A stretch of DNA of 64,000 nucleotides from Euptelea pleiosperma (taxonomy: Eukaryota; Streptophyta; Magnoliopsida; Ranunculales; Eupteleaceae), in the NCBI GenBank assembly GCA_035048495.1, contig CM068553.1:22259190-22323189 (forward strand), given 5' to 3'. Position numbers and translations under genes: made by a program. The notes under the pieces are model-generated. The model saw nothing but the letters and a program-made list of their open reading frames with translations. It had not been told where the DNA came from and made no database searches. Shown piece by piece: positions 34,999 to 49,011 of this stretch. Within the stretch, counting starts at the first letter, position 1. Each line of letters starts with the position of its first letter.

Positions 34999-37772
34999 TG
35001 AAAATAGGATTTTTACGCGTCGTTGGTTGCAGAAACCCTAACTTCAACACATTTTTAATTGATCCGAGACATTTAACCTGTAAAATGGGCAATTTTGCAC
35101 AGTGGCTCGTGTCGGATGTCGATCCGCACTCGGGATTAGTCGGATTAGCGCGAATAAGAACACAAAAGATAATGAAACTAGAGAGAGAATTTGCCACACA
35201 ACAAGAATGTAAAATAACAATAAACTAAAAATTGCAAAATAACAATCTTATTAATGATCAAAGTTTCTCTACAATAATCAAACTATTTTTTTTAAATAAT
35301 AAAAGAACTAGAAAACACTAAAATATAGAGAGAGAAAATACTCAAACAAATTAGAGAGATCTAGAGAGAGAAAGTGAAAGAGAGAGAGTGAATGGTTCAC
35401 CTTGAACTTACCTTGGTGGATGGAAGAGACTAAGGTACATAACAGCACCTTATGAGAGGAAGGAGATCCATCCCTTGACTGTTGTAGGTCTGTCAAACTT
35501 GCAATGGTAGTGCAATGGAGTGCACGAAATAGAACACTTGCTGGTGCGTGCTGCACAGTTGGTGTCCTTGCAGGTGTGACTGCATGTAGTGAAGGAATCA
35601 ACAAGACGATTCTCCAATGGTAGTGTTGCAGAGTGGTCACGATTTGGGAACGTGATGGAGCTATATAACATCGTTGACCGGAGTTGTAGCAGCGTGGGTT
35701 ACAAGATGAAGGGTAACCGATATACTGGGGGTATACGTGGATAACCCAGCAACAGGTGATGAGATCGACCAGCAACTACACAGTAGTTGCCTGAAGTTCA
35801 GTCCGGCGATGATTTAAAAGAAGACGGTGGTGGCTGTGGGTCATGCTATTGTGTGTTCAACCCGTAGATTGGCCCGAGATCTAGCTGTGACAGGTACCAA
35901 GGTGAAGAAAAACAGCATCCAAAGATGATTACAGGTGCGTGGAAAGAAGGTTCGACCGAGTTGCAAGTGTACAACTCTGGCAACAATGGAGGAAGAAGAG
36001 GGAGTCGGTGATGATGACGTTGCTATTGGTGAAGGGAAGAATGCAACGACTTGGGAGAAGCTTGGGATGATGATGCACGGTGGTTGAGGTTGAGGAAGGT
36101 GTTGTAGGTGATCAGCAATAGGTGGCCGGAGTTGCAGGTCTGCAACTCCGGGGAGCATATAAAGAAGAAGAAGAAGAAGAAGAAGAAGAAGAAGAAGAAG
36201 AAGAAAAGAGAAGGGGGGGGGAAGGGTACCGATCGTGCAAAGGAGGAGCAGGTGGCTGTTCTTGAGGCAGGTCCAGCAAGCAATCGTTAATGCAGATCCG
36301 TGGGAGAGAGGTGTTCTTGCTGCTTAGACCAGCAAGAACAGTGGCTGTTTTGATGGTGAAGGCGGTGTTGGATTGAAGAGAAGGAGATGCAATGAATATT
36401 GCAGGCTGGAAGCAGCACCTATTGAGGAAGAAGTTGCTGGCTGCAACCGGCGAGAAGATGGAGTGGAGCGCTGTTCCTCCACGAAGACGCACCAATGGAA
36501 GAACCAGATCATGATTCTCGCCGGAGATGGAGAAGACGGGAATAAGAAGAAAAAGAAAACGAGATGAAGAACAAGGAAGAAGAGGAAGAGGATGAAAGGG
36601 AAGGAGGAGGAATGATGTGGGGGGAAGGAGAGGAGAAAAGGGGTTTTAAAAAATTAGGGTTCGTCCCCCTCCTTCCCCCTTTATATAATGGAAATTAGGA
36701 ATTTTAAGAAATAAAAAAAATATTAAATTTTTTATTTTTATTTTTATTTTTTATTTTTTTAAGTAAAACCTTACTTTTTTTTGGGGAATTTCCCCATTTA
36801 GTGGACCCCCCTTTTTTATTTAAAAATAATTAATTTAAAGCGTTTGAAAATCGCGAGGTCCACTAAATGGTCGGGCCACGGGTCGATGATGATGGGCCCG
36901 GCTACTGGTCCACAGGGATTGATGATGTCCATCGTCTCACAAGATGATGTGACAGACAATCTGATGGTCAGACTGAAGATGACTTGATCAGGATCCAGAT
37001 TGGCAGGCCGACGGATTTAGAGAAATCCGACGGTCTGATGGATGATCCAACGGTCCGATGGAAGATCCAACGGTCCGATGGAAGATCCAACGGTCCGATA
37101 GCTTAGGGAGATAGGCCAGAGCCAACAGGCAGGAGTTCTGGGGTTATGTCAGTAGATCGAGGACCGAGAGATGAAGAGAGAGAATAAGGAGAGATGAGAT
37201 CGAAAATTAAGAGGAGGAGAGAGAAAATATCAGAAAATGGAGATAAAAGTATTGGTAGAGGGTCTGGAACCCTGATCTTCACTGTGACCATCCTCACGCT
37301 TCTCCAGTAGAGTAGACTATCATTCCTTGCTGACTCATGTGGCTTTAAACGCTTTGGTCCGTCTCTTGGTCATTGGCTCTCCTACTCTCTTCGTTCTTTG
37401 GGCCGACTTTTTGGTCTTCTTATTCAGCCCATATTTGGCCCATATCTTCTAGTCATAGCATGTGGGCTCTTTAAGCTTTGATAATGGGCTTTCTTGATCG
37501 ATGTGGGCTCGCAAGTCTCGAAAATAGTCCCATCGGGGTTTCCTGCGACAGAAGAAGCGCGTAATGAGACTCTATCAGAATGACTTCATGTCTAGACTTC
37601 CGAAAATGTGTTTAATGCATGCAAATATACCATTTCGTCCAGAAAAGTGTGTTCTACGCAACAAAAGAGACTATTACGTAGAAAAGTAGATAAATAGAGC
37701 ATTTTAACGTAGGAGATTGTGAAAACGCTTAGAAGATAACAGTGAAAAATATGCACTTTTAAGCGAATATCA
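34999..37772 (-). mobile_element. 3' LTR of element H (2774 bp)
   Basis: From TGAAAATAGG to AAGCGAATATCA, followed by the polypurine complement. It contains a 12-bp-arm leader inverted repeat (36126-36151), a GAA microsatellite (36163-36205), a candidate TATA box TATATAAAG on the minus strand (36679-36687) and a four-unit 20-bp array (37026-37100). The 26-bp palindrome is reduced to a remnant next to the TATA motif. Confidence 0.92.
36126..36151 (-). repeat. Leader inverted repeat of H
   Basis: CCGGAGTTGCAG and CTGCAACTCCGG with a 2-base spacer. A weaker relative lies near 35955-35980, and its counterpart in the right LTR near 58305-58327. Confidence 0.75.
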
Positions 37773-39697
37773 CAACCCCCAACCAGCATATTGCCAATCC
37801 ATTGCAATTAGTGCGAAATAAATGAGCTTAAAAGGGCTCTGCACATGCTGCACACTTTTTCATATTAGCTCCGGGAAAACACCATTCGTCAAATCATTGA
37901 ATGGATGCAAAAACAGTTATATGCTAGCGAAGAGTTGGAAAGTTTTGGCAAGACTACAGATTGATAATCATGACCCAGAATAGTCAGACTCTGCGTGTGT
38001 GTGTGCTCAACATTCTCATCATCCGACAGTAAAGATTTCCAGATCACCTCTAAGTTTTTATGCCTCGACCTCAAATCTCACATGTTTAGCACTCAGAATA
38101 GAATCACATAAGAAAGGTTTTCTTCTTTTCTCTCAATTTATATGTGAGGAGATGTGTTGATATATGAAAGCAAAGATCTCACATATGTATCATTTAAATG
38201 AAAGACATCTTTAACAGAAGAAGATCTCATGATTGGAATACCACTTCACTCGGGAACGTTAGATCAAACTCTATAGCTTCCCTTTCTCCAATCTCCACAT
38301 TTTATGATCGTACTATCCTAGAATCAAATAGGACTTTCCTGGGTTGTAATGAGGCTTAGGTCAGGTGTAGAGAGATAAAGGGATACATGATTTCAAAGAT
38401 CTTGAGAGGATATTGTCATTTTTTTGCATTTTTCCTGCGGTGTAACACCATTATCTGGTTCTTTTTTCTTTTTTCGTATTTTTCTCTTTTTCTTGATATT
38501 TCTGAGACTGCTCAATTTCTTTTCAGCTCTTTTTCATACTTTCTTTCCATATTTTGTTTTCAGCTTGAACCACTCTTTTTTTTTTTTTTTGATTCTTCTT
38601 CTTTACTTTTCTTTTTCATGGTACACCCATATCAGTTATTCTTTTGTCCATCTCAAAATAAGGGTAGCCAGTCATGCTTCGTAGCTGGACTGGATTTTAG
38701 GTTGATGGGTTTACAAATAAAAGGCTTTTATAGAAGGGTTCAAGGGGTTTCTAGTGAAGTATAATTCAGGTGAGTAAAAAGGCTGAATGGTTCAGAAAAA
38801 TGGCCTAAATCATTTTCTAGGGTTTGCACTATCATGTATACTGTCTTGACTGGATACAGAGAATGTTCTGTTGTAGTAATCCAATATTGATGTCGTTCCG
38901 AGTTCCATGATCAAATAAAAGGGTAATGAGATCTCTCAACGAATATTGCAGGCAAGAAGAATAGTGAGTCATCTTGTGACTCAGAATTATTGTATAACCC
39001 TCTGAATTGATTAAAGGTTCGAAAGCTCACTGGGTTAGGTCTCCATAATTATTCTCACAGGATCTCTAGAATTTCTAAACTTAGGATGACTCTGATATTG
39101 ATAGTGTACAATTGTGCCGAATATGAGTTTTTTTGAGTTTTCAAACCTGCTGTAGTCACGCCTGACTTGACTCGACGCTAACTTTAAACAAAAATCGACA
39201 TCCTCAATACTGACTTAACGGAGGTTTTTAGCTAATCAAAGTCAGGGTATTTGACACATTTTTGAAATTCTAGAAAACTTTTGGAGAACATCGGAAATCA
39301 CCCCAAGAACAAGAAAATTTTTTTTTTTTTTTTTTTTTTTAAATGAAGACATGAGTTTTTGGTAAATACCCACCCCCAACCAAAATACAGCACCGTCCTT
39401 GGTGCTCATGACCGGGACATAAAATGATGAAAAATCGGTGATGATGATGCAAATGTTCAAGGAGGATGTTACCAAGTCGGCAAAAACTCGACAGTGTGTG
39501 ATACCTGATGATTGGAAGAATGAATGTACCTGCATTGCCAAAGATATAATAATAATAACAAATGCATGAGACTCATGTTCTCTAGGAATACCGGAATTGC
39601 CTTTCCGAAAGTGCTAAGTTTTACGTCTTCAGCCAGAATGACGGGGGTATATCAAGTACCCCCAACCAAGTTAGAGCACAGGAGACTGAGTGGATCA
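37773..39697 (-). other. Element H polypurine tract and 3' UTR
   Basis: Polypurine complement at 37773-37784. The antisense open frame on the plus strand at 38387-38764 (125 codons) closely matches that of A. The dyad is at 38965-38983, a T tract at about 39319-39340, a polypurine-like motif near 39368 and the post-pol hairpin at 39643-39663. Confidence 0.8.
39643..39663 (-). other. Post-pol hairpin of H with swapped closing pair
   Basis: GGGGGTA/TACCCCC: compared with A, E and I the loop-side G-C pair is A-T here, so pairing is kept although both bases differ. Confidence 0.65.
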
Positions 39698-39835
39698 TCA
39701 GTCGACATAGACAGGATCGATGAGATCAATCTCAAAAGTCTGAATGAACGACACAGCAAGTTCATGGAACTACTTTAGACGCTGGCCATTTACCTGGAAT
39801 GAGGAATGATCCTTGGGATCCTTAATAGTGATTGC
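39698..39835 (-). pseudogene. gag-pol: Element H pol C-terminal stub
   Basis: Only the last 45 or so codons of the integrase end survive here, from the stop (complement of TGA at 39698-39700) to the insertion point of I. An additional in-frame TAG is seen where A has a glutamine codon (CAA at about 4426). The target repeat of I would be ATTGC (39831-39835), and the right copy is lost. Confidence 0.8.
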
Positions 39836-41440
39836 TGAAATTAGGGTTTTTCCGCATCGTTGGTTACGGAAACCCTAAAGTTCAACAATATTTATAATTT
39901 TTCCGAATTGGTTCACTTAATCTGCAAATAAGCAGACTTGCACAGTGGCTCGTGTCGGATATCGTCCGCACTCGGGATTAGTTAGCACAATAAGAAACAA
40001 GAATAATCAGAAAATGCTCAGAATAAATGGAAGGGTAAGAATGGTGGATGTTGATTTAAAATATGCTTGAGATTGTTGTTAAAACTATTAGAATAAAAAA
40101 ACATAAGAGAAATGAGAATGAAAAACACAATAAATGAAAACAACTTAAACTTGAATTTAAAACTTGTTCATTAAACTAAAAACAAATGCTTACAATGCTT
40201 GTTCAAATGCTTTACAATGGAAATAACATTAAACCAAATTAATCTAGAAAGTCATTAAAATATTACCCTAGAAAGCATGTAAAGGTAGAGAGGGAAAGAA
40301 GAGAGAGAAAGAAGGTAGGAAGGTTGGAAAGATGAATTAGAAAGAAGCTTACCATTGAAGAGGTAGATGGTGCAACTTCGATTGGATTGACCTCAATAGG
40401 ATTGAGGATTGTAGCCTTTGATTGTGGTGGATGGAATGGGCAGCAAGGAGACGTTGCTATTTGACGCTTTGCACCTTGAGGTGGAGGAGTTAATGGTGAG
40501 CTCGCCGGAGTTGCTCGCTGGAGAAGAAGGGTGAAGAAGAAGAGAAAGAAAGAGAGAAGAAAGAGAGGAAGAGAAGGGGGAGGGAACCAACCCAAGAAGG
40601 AGAGATCGTAGATCTCTTATAGACTTTTTTTTTTCTTTTTGCTTGTTGTAAAAATGATGACCGTTAGATCTAGAGAGATCCAACGGTTGGGAATGGGTTA
40701 GTTAGATGATAGAGAGATATGTGGGAGAGAAGAATCGATCAAGTGAGACTAATTCTCTCTTGTTGTTACAAATGGGCATGAGCATGGGTAATGGGCATGG
40801 GTCATGGGTATGGGTATGGGCATGGGTATGGGTCATGGGTCATGGGTCATAGGTCATGGGTCATGGTAGATAGATAAAGAGAGAAATAGGAGAGAGGTGA
40901 AAGAAAAATATAAAAATAAAAGCATTGAAGGGTCTTGAACCCTGGTCTTCTTTATTCTCTCTCGTCCGCTCCACTAATAAGTCAAACTTATCCTTTAATG
41001 TCAATTGGTGTGGCCTTTAACACCTAAGTCCTTCTCTTGTCTCCAGCTATTCTCTCTCTTAGTCCTTGTTTTGGCTCTACGATCCTTTAGCTTTGCCCAT
41101 ATATGACTTCTATCTTTTTATCCTAGCATGTTGGCTATTTAAGCTTTGACAGAAGTCTTCTGTGGTTGATCTTGGGCCCGCCAATCCTTGAGAATCGCCC
41201 GATAGGGTCTCCTACAAGTGAAAAAGCGTGTAATAAGATTCAACTAAAATGGCTTGATACTAGACTATCCGAAATGCGTATATTTCATGCAAATAGTTGA
41301 TTTTCGTCTAAAGAATACCTTCTATGCAATAGAAGAAACTCTTATATGGAAAAGTCGACAAAAAGACAAGTTTTATGTAGGAGAATGCGACATCGCTATA
41401 AGGATAATGGCTTAAAATAAGCACTTTTGAGCGAATATCA
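39836..41440 (-). mobile_element. 3' LTR of element I (1605 bp)
   Basis: From TGAAATTAGGG to GAGCGAATATCA. It shares only the two ends with the other LTR types. The middle is short, with a CATGGG(T) minisatellite at 40772-40867 and half of the leader repeat (CCGGAGTTGC near 40504). The right end resembles fragment B. Confidence 0.92.
40772..40867. repeat. CATGGG(T) minisatellite, left copy
   Basis: Units of 6-7 bases (ATGGGC, ATGGGT, CATGGGT) over 96 bases. The partner array in the right LTR (51359-51466) is 108 bases, 12 longer. Confidence 0.85.
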
Positions 41441-43367
41441 CTACCCCCAACTAGCATATTGCCAATCCTTGGCAATTATTGCGAAATAAGTGAGCGAAAG
41501 AAGGCTAGGCATAACATGCTAGAAAACTTATTTGCATTACTCAGAAAAAACTCCGTTTTGTCAGATTATTTTAAGGATTCAAGAAATCATTCACAAATTA
41601 GAACTAATCAGCAAAATGCAACACTTCTACAAATGGACCTTCAAACAAAAGATTACTCAGACTCAGTGTGTGTGTGTGTTCAACATCATCCTTATTTGGC
41701 AGTAGAGATATCTGGACCTCCTTAGAGACTCTATGCCTCGACCTCAATCCTCACTTGTATACCACTCAGAAGTAAATCACTCAGAAATAATTTTATATTT
41801 TTCTCTCAAATTATATGTGAGGAGATGAATATAAAAACTAGCAAACGTCTCACATATATAGTTCTTGAATCGAGGGTATAAGAAGATTTAAGAAGATCTC
41901 ATGATTGGAATGTCATATCACTTAAGAACGTCAGATCAAACTCTATAATTTTTCTTTTCTCCATTCTTCACACTTGAGGATGGTACAAATCTAGAATCAA
42001 ATAGGACTTGCATAGGTTGTATTGAGGCTTAGGATAGGTTCAGAAAAGAAGGATATTCTGGTATTCAAAAATTCTGAGAGGGTATCTAATTATTCTTTAT
42101 AACTTTTCCCAAGGGTAATATTTTCTTGACTTTTCTTCTTTTTCTTTTTCTAATTTTTGGCTTTTTGGCTATTCTTCAACCTTTCCTTCTTCTTTTTCTG
42201 ATCATGTTTCTTTTCAGCTCGAACCATTTGTTTTCTTTTCTTTTTTTTCTTTTTTTATTGGTTACTATCTTTTCATGATCATACCAAATACTCTTTGATC
42301 CCTCTTAGAAGTAAGTTATCGTATTGAACTCTTTTTTTTTGGATTGGGTTTTTAGTTGATGGGTTAACAAGAAAAGGTTTTCATCAACAGGCTCAAATGG
42401 TTTCTAACAATATAGATGTTAGGAAAGCTAAAAAGTCTGATTGGCTAAAAAGATGGCCTATATCATTTTTTAGGGTTTGTACTTTCATCTTCGATGTCTC
42501 GAATGGATATAGAGAAGGTTCTTTATGTAATAATCCGAATTTGATGTCGTTCTGAGTTCCATGACCAAAGCAGAGGTTAATGAGACCGCTCAATGGAAAT
42601 ATTAGGGGACTTGAAGAATTGTGAGTCATCTTGTGACTCAGAATAATTTAAAACCCTCAGAAATAATGAAAAGCTCAAAAGCTCACTAGGTTAGGTCTCC
42701 ACACTTGTTCTTCTTGGATCTCTAGATAATCTAAACTTCGGATAATTTTGACGTTGATATGTGAACATTTTTGCTAAATTTGAGTTTTCAAAGATTTTTC
42801 AATCCACTGTAGTAATGTTTGCTTTCAAACTGAATGAAGAGCTAATAAGTGATTTTTCAAAACAGTCATCCTTTTCAATAAATAGACTTTACGAAAAGTT
42901 TGTACTCATCATTGTAAAGGATTTGAAAAGCATTTCGAAAGTACTCAGAAAACTTTGTAAAACACAGTTTATCACCCCAAAAATACATCTTTTTCTCATT
43001 TTTCTCAATTTTTTTTTCAATGAAGACATGAGTTTTGATAAATCCCCACCCCCAACTAAAATACAGCACCGTCCTCGGTGCTCAGACTGGGACAAAGATG
43101 TATGAAAACTCTGAATGTGATGCATGTTAGAGGAAGAGTTATACTAGTATGGCTGAGATTTGGTGATACCTGATGGTAGTGAGAGGAATTGTACCTGCAT
43201 AGCCATAATAATATATGAAATTTAAGAATTATGCATGAGACTCAATGGCTTCTAGGAATACCGAAATTGCCTTTCCGAAAGCGCTAAGTTTTATGTCTTC
43301 AGCCAGACACAATGGGGGTGAAATTCACCCCCAACTAAGTTGGAGCTCAGAGAGACTGACAGAAACA
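41441..43367 (-). other. Element I polypurine tract and 3' UTR
   Basis: Polypurine complement variant at 41441-41452 (CTACCCCCAACT). The region keeps the dyad (42622-42640), a polypurine-like motif near 43045 and the post-pol hairpin (43314-43332). The antisense frame is interrupted here. No env-like frame. Confidence 0.8.
43314..43332 (-). other. Post-pol hairpin of I
   Basis: GGGGGTGAA and TTCACCCCC around a single A: the longest version, 9 complementary bases per arm, although a one-base loop would open two or so pairs. Confidence 0.65.
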
Positions 43368-46300
43368 TCAGTCTTCATATATTGGATCAATAAGATCTAT
43401 CTCGAAGGTGTGAATAGATGACACGTCTAATTCTTGAAAAGGTTTGAGACGCTGTCCATTAACCTGGAAGGTTGAATTATCCTTCGGATCCTCAACAGTT
43501 ATAGCCCCATAGGGCTTGACTTCAGTAACAATAAATGGGCCTGACCATCGGGATTTCAATTTTCTAGGGAAGATGTGAAGTCTAGAATTGTAAAGTAAGA
43601 CTTTCTGTCCCGGGTAGAAATCTTTCCTAAGAATGCTCTTGTCATGTATCCATTTCATTTTATCTTTATACTTTTTTGACAAGGCATATGAATCATTTCT
43701 CAGTTCATCCAATTCATTGAGTTGTAAATTCCTTTCCTCTCCTGCTGCATCTAAGTCGAAATTGAGTTTTTTGATCGCCCATAGGGCGCGATGCTCAATC
43801 TCAATAAGGAGATGACAAGGTTTACCATAAACCAACCGGTATGGAGACATATTCAAGGGAGTTTTATAAGCTGTTCGGTAAGCCCATAGAGCATCTGAGA
43901 GGCGTGTAGACCAGTCTTTGCCGATTGGAGACATCGACCCGACCGCTGGTCTACGGATGGTAAGCAATGGCAACCTTATGAGTTACACCGTACTTTTTCA
44001 TTAACTTTTCAAAAACTCTATTGCAGAAATGGCTACCCCCATCACTTATAATGGCTTTGGGGGCTCCGAATCTTGTGAAAATGTACTCCCTCAAAAATCT
44101 CACCACAACTTGATGGTCATTGGTTCTTGTAGGAATTGCCTCAATCCACTTAGAGACATAGTCCACAGCTAGGAGGATGAATTGGAAACCATTGGATGTA
44201 GAAAAGGGCCCCATGAAATCAATACCCCACATATCGAATATCTCATCGACTTGAATAGGGTTCAAGGGCATCATATTTCTCTGAGAAATTCTGCCAAGGT
44301 TTTGACAATTAGGGCAGGCCTTGCAGTAGATATGTGTTTCTCAAAACAGAGAAGGCCAGTAGAATCCACATTGTAGGATTTTCTCAGCCATCTTTTTGAA
44401 ACTGAAGTGACCATCACATGGTTGGTCATGACAAGAGGACAAGATATTTAATTGCTGAGATTCAGGGACACAGAGACGAATAATCTGGTCAGGACAGTAT
44501 TTATATAAATAAGGCTCGTCCCAAGAGTAATACTTAACTCTTGCCAGGAATTGATTTTTGTCCTGTTTTGACCAATGAGATGGTATTTCCTCCGTCATTA
44601 GGTAATTGACAATGTCAGCATACCATGGGGTGATGGAGATAGTGAACAGTTGTTCGTCAGGAAAAGTTTCGAAAATGGGCTGAGATTCAAAATTAGACTC
44701 TAAAGTCAGCCTTGACAAGTGATCAGCCACAACATTCTCAGTTCCTTTCTTGTCCCTGATCTCTAGATCAAATTCCTGTAATAAAAGGATCCATCTTATC
44801 AATCTCGGCTTCGTCTCCTTTTTGGACATTAGATATCTCAGAGCCGCATGATCCGTATAAACTATGACTTTAGTGGCCAATAAGTATGGTCTGAATTTAT
44901 CCAGAGCAAAAACAACGGCCAGAAGCTCTTTTTCAGTAGTGGAGTAGTTTAACTGAGCCGAGTTTAAAGTCTTGCTCGCATAGTATATCACATGCGGCAT
45001 TTTGTTGACTCTTTGGCCCAAAACTGCTCCAAGAGCATAGTCGGATGCATCACACATCACCTCAAAAGGTATGGTCCAATCAGGAGGGCAGATGATGGGT
45101 GCAGAAGTAAGCTCAGATTTAAGACGCTCGAATGCCTTCACACAGTCAGCATTGAAGTCAAAAGGGCAATCCTTAGCCAAAAGACTACATAGGGGTCGAG
45201 CTATTTGGGAGAAATTCTTAATGAATCTCCTGTAGAATCCTCCATGTCCAAGAAAAGATCGAATATCACGCACAGATTTATAAATTGGTAGGGTCGAGAT
45301 AATATCAATCTTAGCTTTGTCGACCTCAATACCCTTGTCAGAAATGACATGTCTTAGCACGATTCCTTTCTTTACCATGAAGTGGCATTTTTTCCAATTT
45401 AGGACAAGTCGCTTATCTTGAGATCTTGCGAGTACCAGACTCAGATGTTGGAGACAGTCATCGAAAGAGGATCCAAAGACAGAGAAGTCATCTATGAAAA
45501 TTTCTAAGAACCGTTCAACCATGTCCGAAAATATACTCATCATACACCTTTGAAAAGTCACAGGTGCATTGCAGAGGCCAAAAGGCATGCGACTGTAGGC
45601 AAAAGTGCCAAAGGGACAGGTGAACGTGGTCTTCTCATGGTCCTCGGGTGCAATGGGAATCTGATTATATCCTGAGTAACCATCTAGGAAGCAATAATAG
45701 GAATGACCTGCAAGACGTTCCAAAATCTGATCAATGAATGGGAGAGGGAAATGGTCCTTTCGGGTGTTGGTATTGAGCCGTCTGTAGTCAATACAGACTC
45801 TCCATCCTTTCTTTAAGCGCTGGGTCACCATTTCTCCTTGATCATTTTCTACAACAGTGAAACCCACCTTCTTAGGTACAACATGGATTGGACTCACCCA
45901 TTTGCTATCAGAGATAGGGTAAATGATACCCGCATCTAGCAATTTTAGAATTTCATCCTATACTACTTCTTTTAGGACTAGATTTAACCTCCTCTGGTGC
46001 TCTCTAGACGTCTTAGAGTCGTCTTCAAGATAAATGTGATGTTGACACACAGAAGGGTCTATCCCACAAATGTCATCAATGGTCCATCCTATGGCTAATT
46101 TGTGCTTCTTTAGCAACATAATCAGTCTCTCTTTTTGGGACGCAGATAGGGCGGAAGCAATGATGATAGGATAAGTCTCTTCAGGACCAAGATAAGCATA
46201 AGATAGGTTAGAGGGTAGAGGCTTAAGCTCGAGTTTCTGATCAGTGGAGCTTGATTCTTCCTCCTCTACCAAGATAGAGTTGACAGTAGTAGGATCTCTG

Positions 46301-46440
46301 ATCATGGTTAGCAGAGGCTCATACTCAACAATAGGAGGAGGAGTAGAAATTAGTGTAACTAACTCTTGGATAGTATTATCCTCAAAAATTGCTGACTCCC
46401 ATTGGAAGTCAGTATCAAAGTGATCTTGGCACTATTTCAA
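43368..46440 (-). pseudogene. gag-pol: Element I pol: RT, RNase H and integrase
   Basis: The best-preserved pol of the window. RT and RNase H are open for 533 codons (45942-44341): [10 protein letters not shown], catalytic FIDD near 45490, [27 protein letters not shown]. The register continues rightward through an amber at 45958-45960, where siblings have CGG, so the ATG at 45942 is not the true start. The integrase core (44274-43951) has its two aspartates, but the block after HP reads with a TAG and G-R-V-D-V-S-N, so the catalytic glutamate is aspartate. About 50 bases are then missing near 43921, with a frame change before the C-terminal part (43973-43368). The integrase is therefore dead. 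Confidence 0.9.
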
Positions 46441-49011
46441 GATATCTTCGGTGGAGTCCTGAATTAGACTCTCAACGGCACACATTTCATCTGTCACATC
46501 GCGATCGGCATCCTGTCACATAAGTCAAAAGATGTTAACCTCAGCCCTTAGGTTTCCAAAGGCAATTGACATATTCCCGTCCCTACACCCGATGTGTGCA
46601 TTCGCGGTAGCAAGGAACGGTCGGCCTAGAATGACCAGGATCCGATTATCCTGACACGGTTCTGTGTTGAGGATGATGAAGTCTACAAGGTAGTAAAAGT
46701 CAGCTACTTTCACTAGGACATCTTCAATAATTCCCCTTGGAATTTTGATGGACTGGTCGGCCAGCTTCAGAGTGATTTTTGTTGGCTTCATATCCTTGAG
46801 GCCTAACTGCTGGTATACCGAAAATGGTATGAGATTGACACTAGCTCCTAAGTCTAACAAAGCTGTGCAACTAAAGTTATCACCAATTTCACACTGCACA
46901 GTTGGACTTCCCGGATCCTTATGCTTAATTACACTATTGTGTTGGATGAACGCTGTAGCTTTTTCTGCCAAAAAGGCATCTTTGGGTACATGCGTACGTC
47001 GTTTGACAGTGCATAATTCTTTCAGGAATTTGGCATAAGAATGGATCTGTTTGATAGCAGATAGGAAGGGGATATTGATCTGGACGTCTTTGAAAACGTC
47101 TAAGATCTCTGAAAATTGCTGATCTCTTTTGTCTTAGACAAGCCTGTCAGGGAAGGGAGGCTTAATCCGATAAATAGATTTGTCCTTCGCCTTATATTTC
47201 TGCACTGGGATTGTAGATTTTGGTGTAGGCTTCGCATCATCAGAAGTGGATTTTGCAATGTGTTCCTCTGTGCTCGATTTAGGAATAGGAGCAAGAGATT
47301 GTTCTGAGGGTTCTTTTACTCCCATATCCACAGTCTTTCCAGATCGGAGTGTGGTAACAGCTTGTACCTCTCCTTGGTAGTTTGGATTCTGTGACTGGGA
47401 ACCGACCTCATAAACTGTGCCCTTGGCATTTCCTTTAGGATTTGCAATAGGTTGGCTAGGGAAGATGCCTTTGGCTTTCTCAGCTTCTAAATTCCCGAGA
47501 CGCTGCTCGAGGCGCTGCATGGACTGGGTTTGCTGCACAATAAATTGTGATAGGAGGTTTTCCAGACCTGGTTTAAGAACAGCTTGAGCAACCAGTTCAC
47601 GATTTGAGCTCATAGGGGCAGAATAATTGTAGGATTGAGGTGCAGTTTGACTTAACTGCAGATTCTGGAGATTTTGATTAGGTGCCTGTTGGATAGAGTA
47701 TTGTCCTTGTTGGAATGATCGATTCTGATTAGACGGATATTGATTCGTCTGGTTCTGACTCTGTTGGTACTGTCCCTGTTGGTATTGTCCCTGTTGGTAT
47801 TGCCTATTGGGTTAATTAAACTCAGGAGGATATGTGCTCTGCGCGGGTCTTTACTGTGGAGCAGACTGCTGCCTCCAGGAGAAGTTAGGATGATTTCTCG
47901 TATCAGGATGATATGTTTGGCTATACGAGTTCTGGGTAGGTGGTTTAAAGGTGTTAAACGCACAAACTTCTTCTTGGAATGGAGGGGCACATCCGTCATT
48001 TAAAGGATAATTTTCAGTAGAGTGGGAGGGCTGTAAACAGATATTACAGGGTTCCATTAGGTTTTCTTGACCTATATTCATGACTGGGGCAGAATGGTGA
48101 ATAGGCTTGTGTACAGACACAGCCAGGGCAGAGACTGACTTAGTTAACTAACTCTTGAATGAGGGATTTGAGTTCAGGGTCAACTTTTGCTTCATTTCCC
48201 ATATTAGTTTCAGGACCGGAGTATTTCGACTGAATTCATTGTCAATCGTCCAATGCTGGGAATTTTCACTTAATTCTCCTAGAAATTTGTACGCTTCAGT
48301 AGGAGTATTATGCATGAATTTTCCTTGGCACATGGATTCTACCATAGTGCGGGACTCATCAGTAAGTCCCTTGTAGAAAATATGAACCAGACTGCCTTTG
48401 TCGATACTGTGATGTGGACACTTGGTTAGATGATCCTAGAATCATTCCCAAGCTTCATAAAATTTCTCATTGGACTTTTGTCAGAAGTCCTGTATGAGTT
48501 GTTTCATTTGATTAGTACGAGTCATGGGGTAAAATTTGGACATAAATTTTCCTATAAGTGCTTTCCAACTTGTGATAGAATCTGCAGGAAGAGAGTAAAG
48601 CCAGTCCGAGGCTCTATCCTTTAGAGAGAAAGGAAAAACTCTCAGTCTAATATTGTCATCATCAAGATTCTGATTTCTAAAGAGCAGGATGACATGTTGA
48701 AATTCCCTGATATGGGAATAGGGGTCTTCTCTGGGGAGACCTCTAAAAGTTGGCAGCATTTGAATAGTTTGCGGCCTGATCTCAAATTGCACCGCCGTAG
48801 TAGGTGGAAGAACAATGCATGATGGCGGGTTAGCCGAGATCGGCGCATACGTCTCAATGAGGGGACGTTCGTCTGCCATGACAATGAAGGTATTTTTTCT
48901 GGAAGAGGGGGGAGGAAAGGGGGAGGGGTGATGAATAGTGGAAGACTCCACTATAAGAGAATGATTCTCAGATCGAGTCAATCTGCGATTGGATCTAGTC
49001 CAAGCGAGCAT
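46441..49011 (-). pseudogene. gag-pol: Element I gag and protease
   Basis: Read from M at 49011 (MLAWTRSNRRL, aligned with the start in E and H) through MADERPLIETYAPIS near 48880, the Gag domain (to about 48150), a zinc knuckle near 48030 (C-NI-C-LQPS-H-STEN-Y: the last cysteine is tyrosine), a Q-rich region, PPFPDRL (about 47150) and protease with DLGAS near 46855. All pieces (49110, 48345, 48120, 47613, 46971 and 46305 as open-frame starts) are in one register, so decay is by nonsense codons only, for example TGA at 48481-48483 where H has CGA. Confidence 0.9.

Noticed and set aside
40772..40867. CATGGG array as a telomere-like or CRISPR-like repeat
   Set aside because: The unit is not TTTAGGG, there are no spacers, and it lies inside an LTR.
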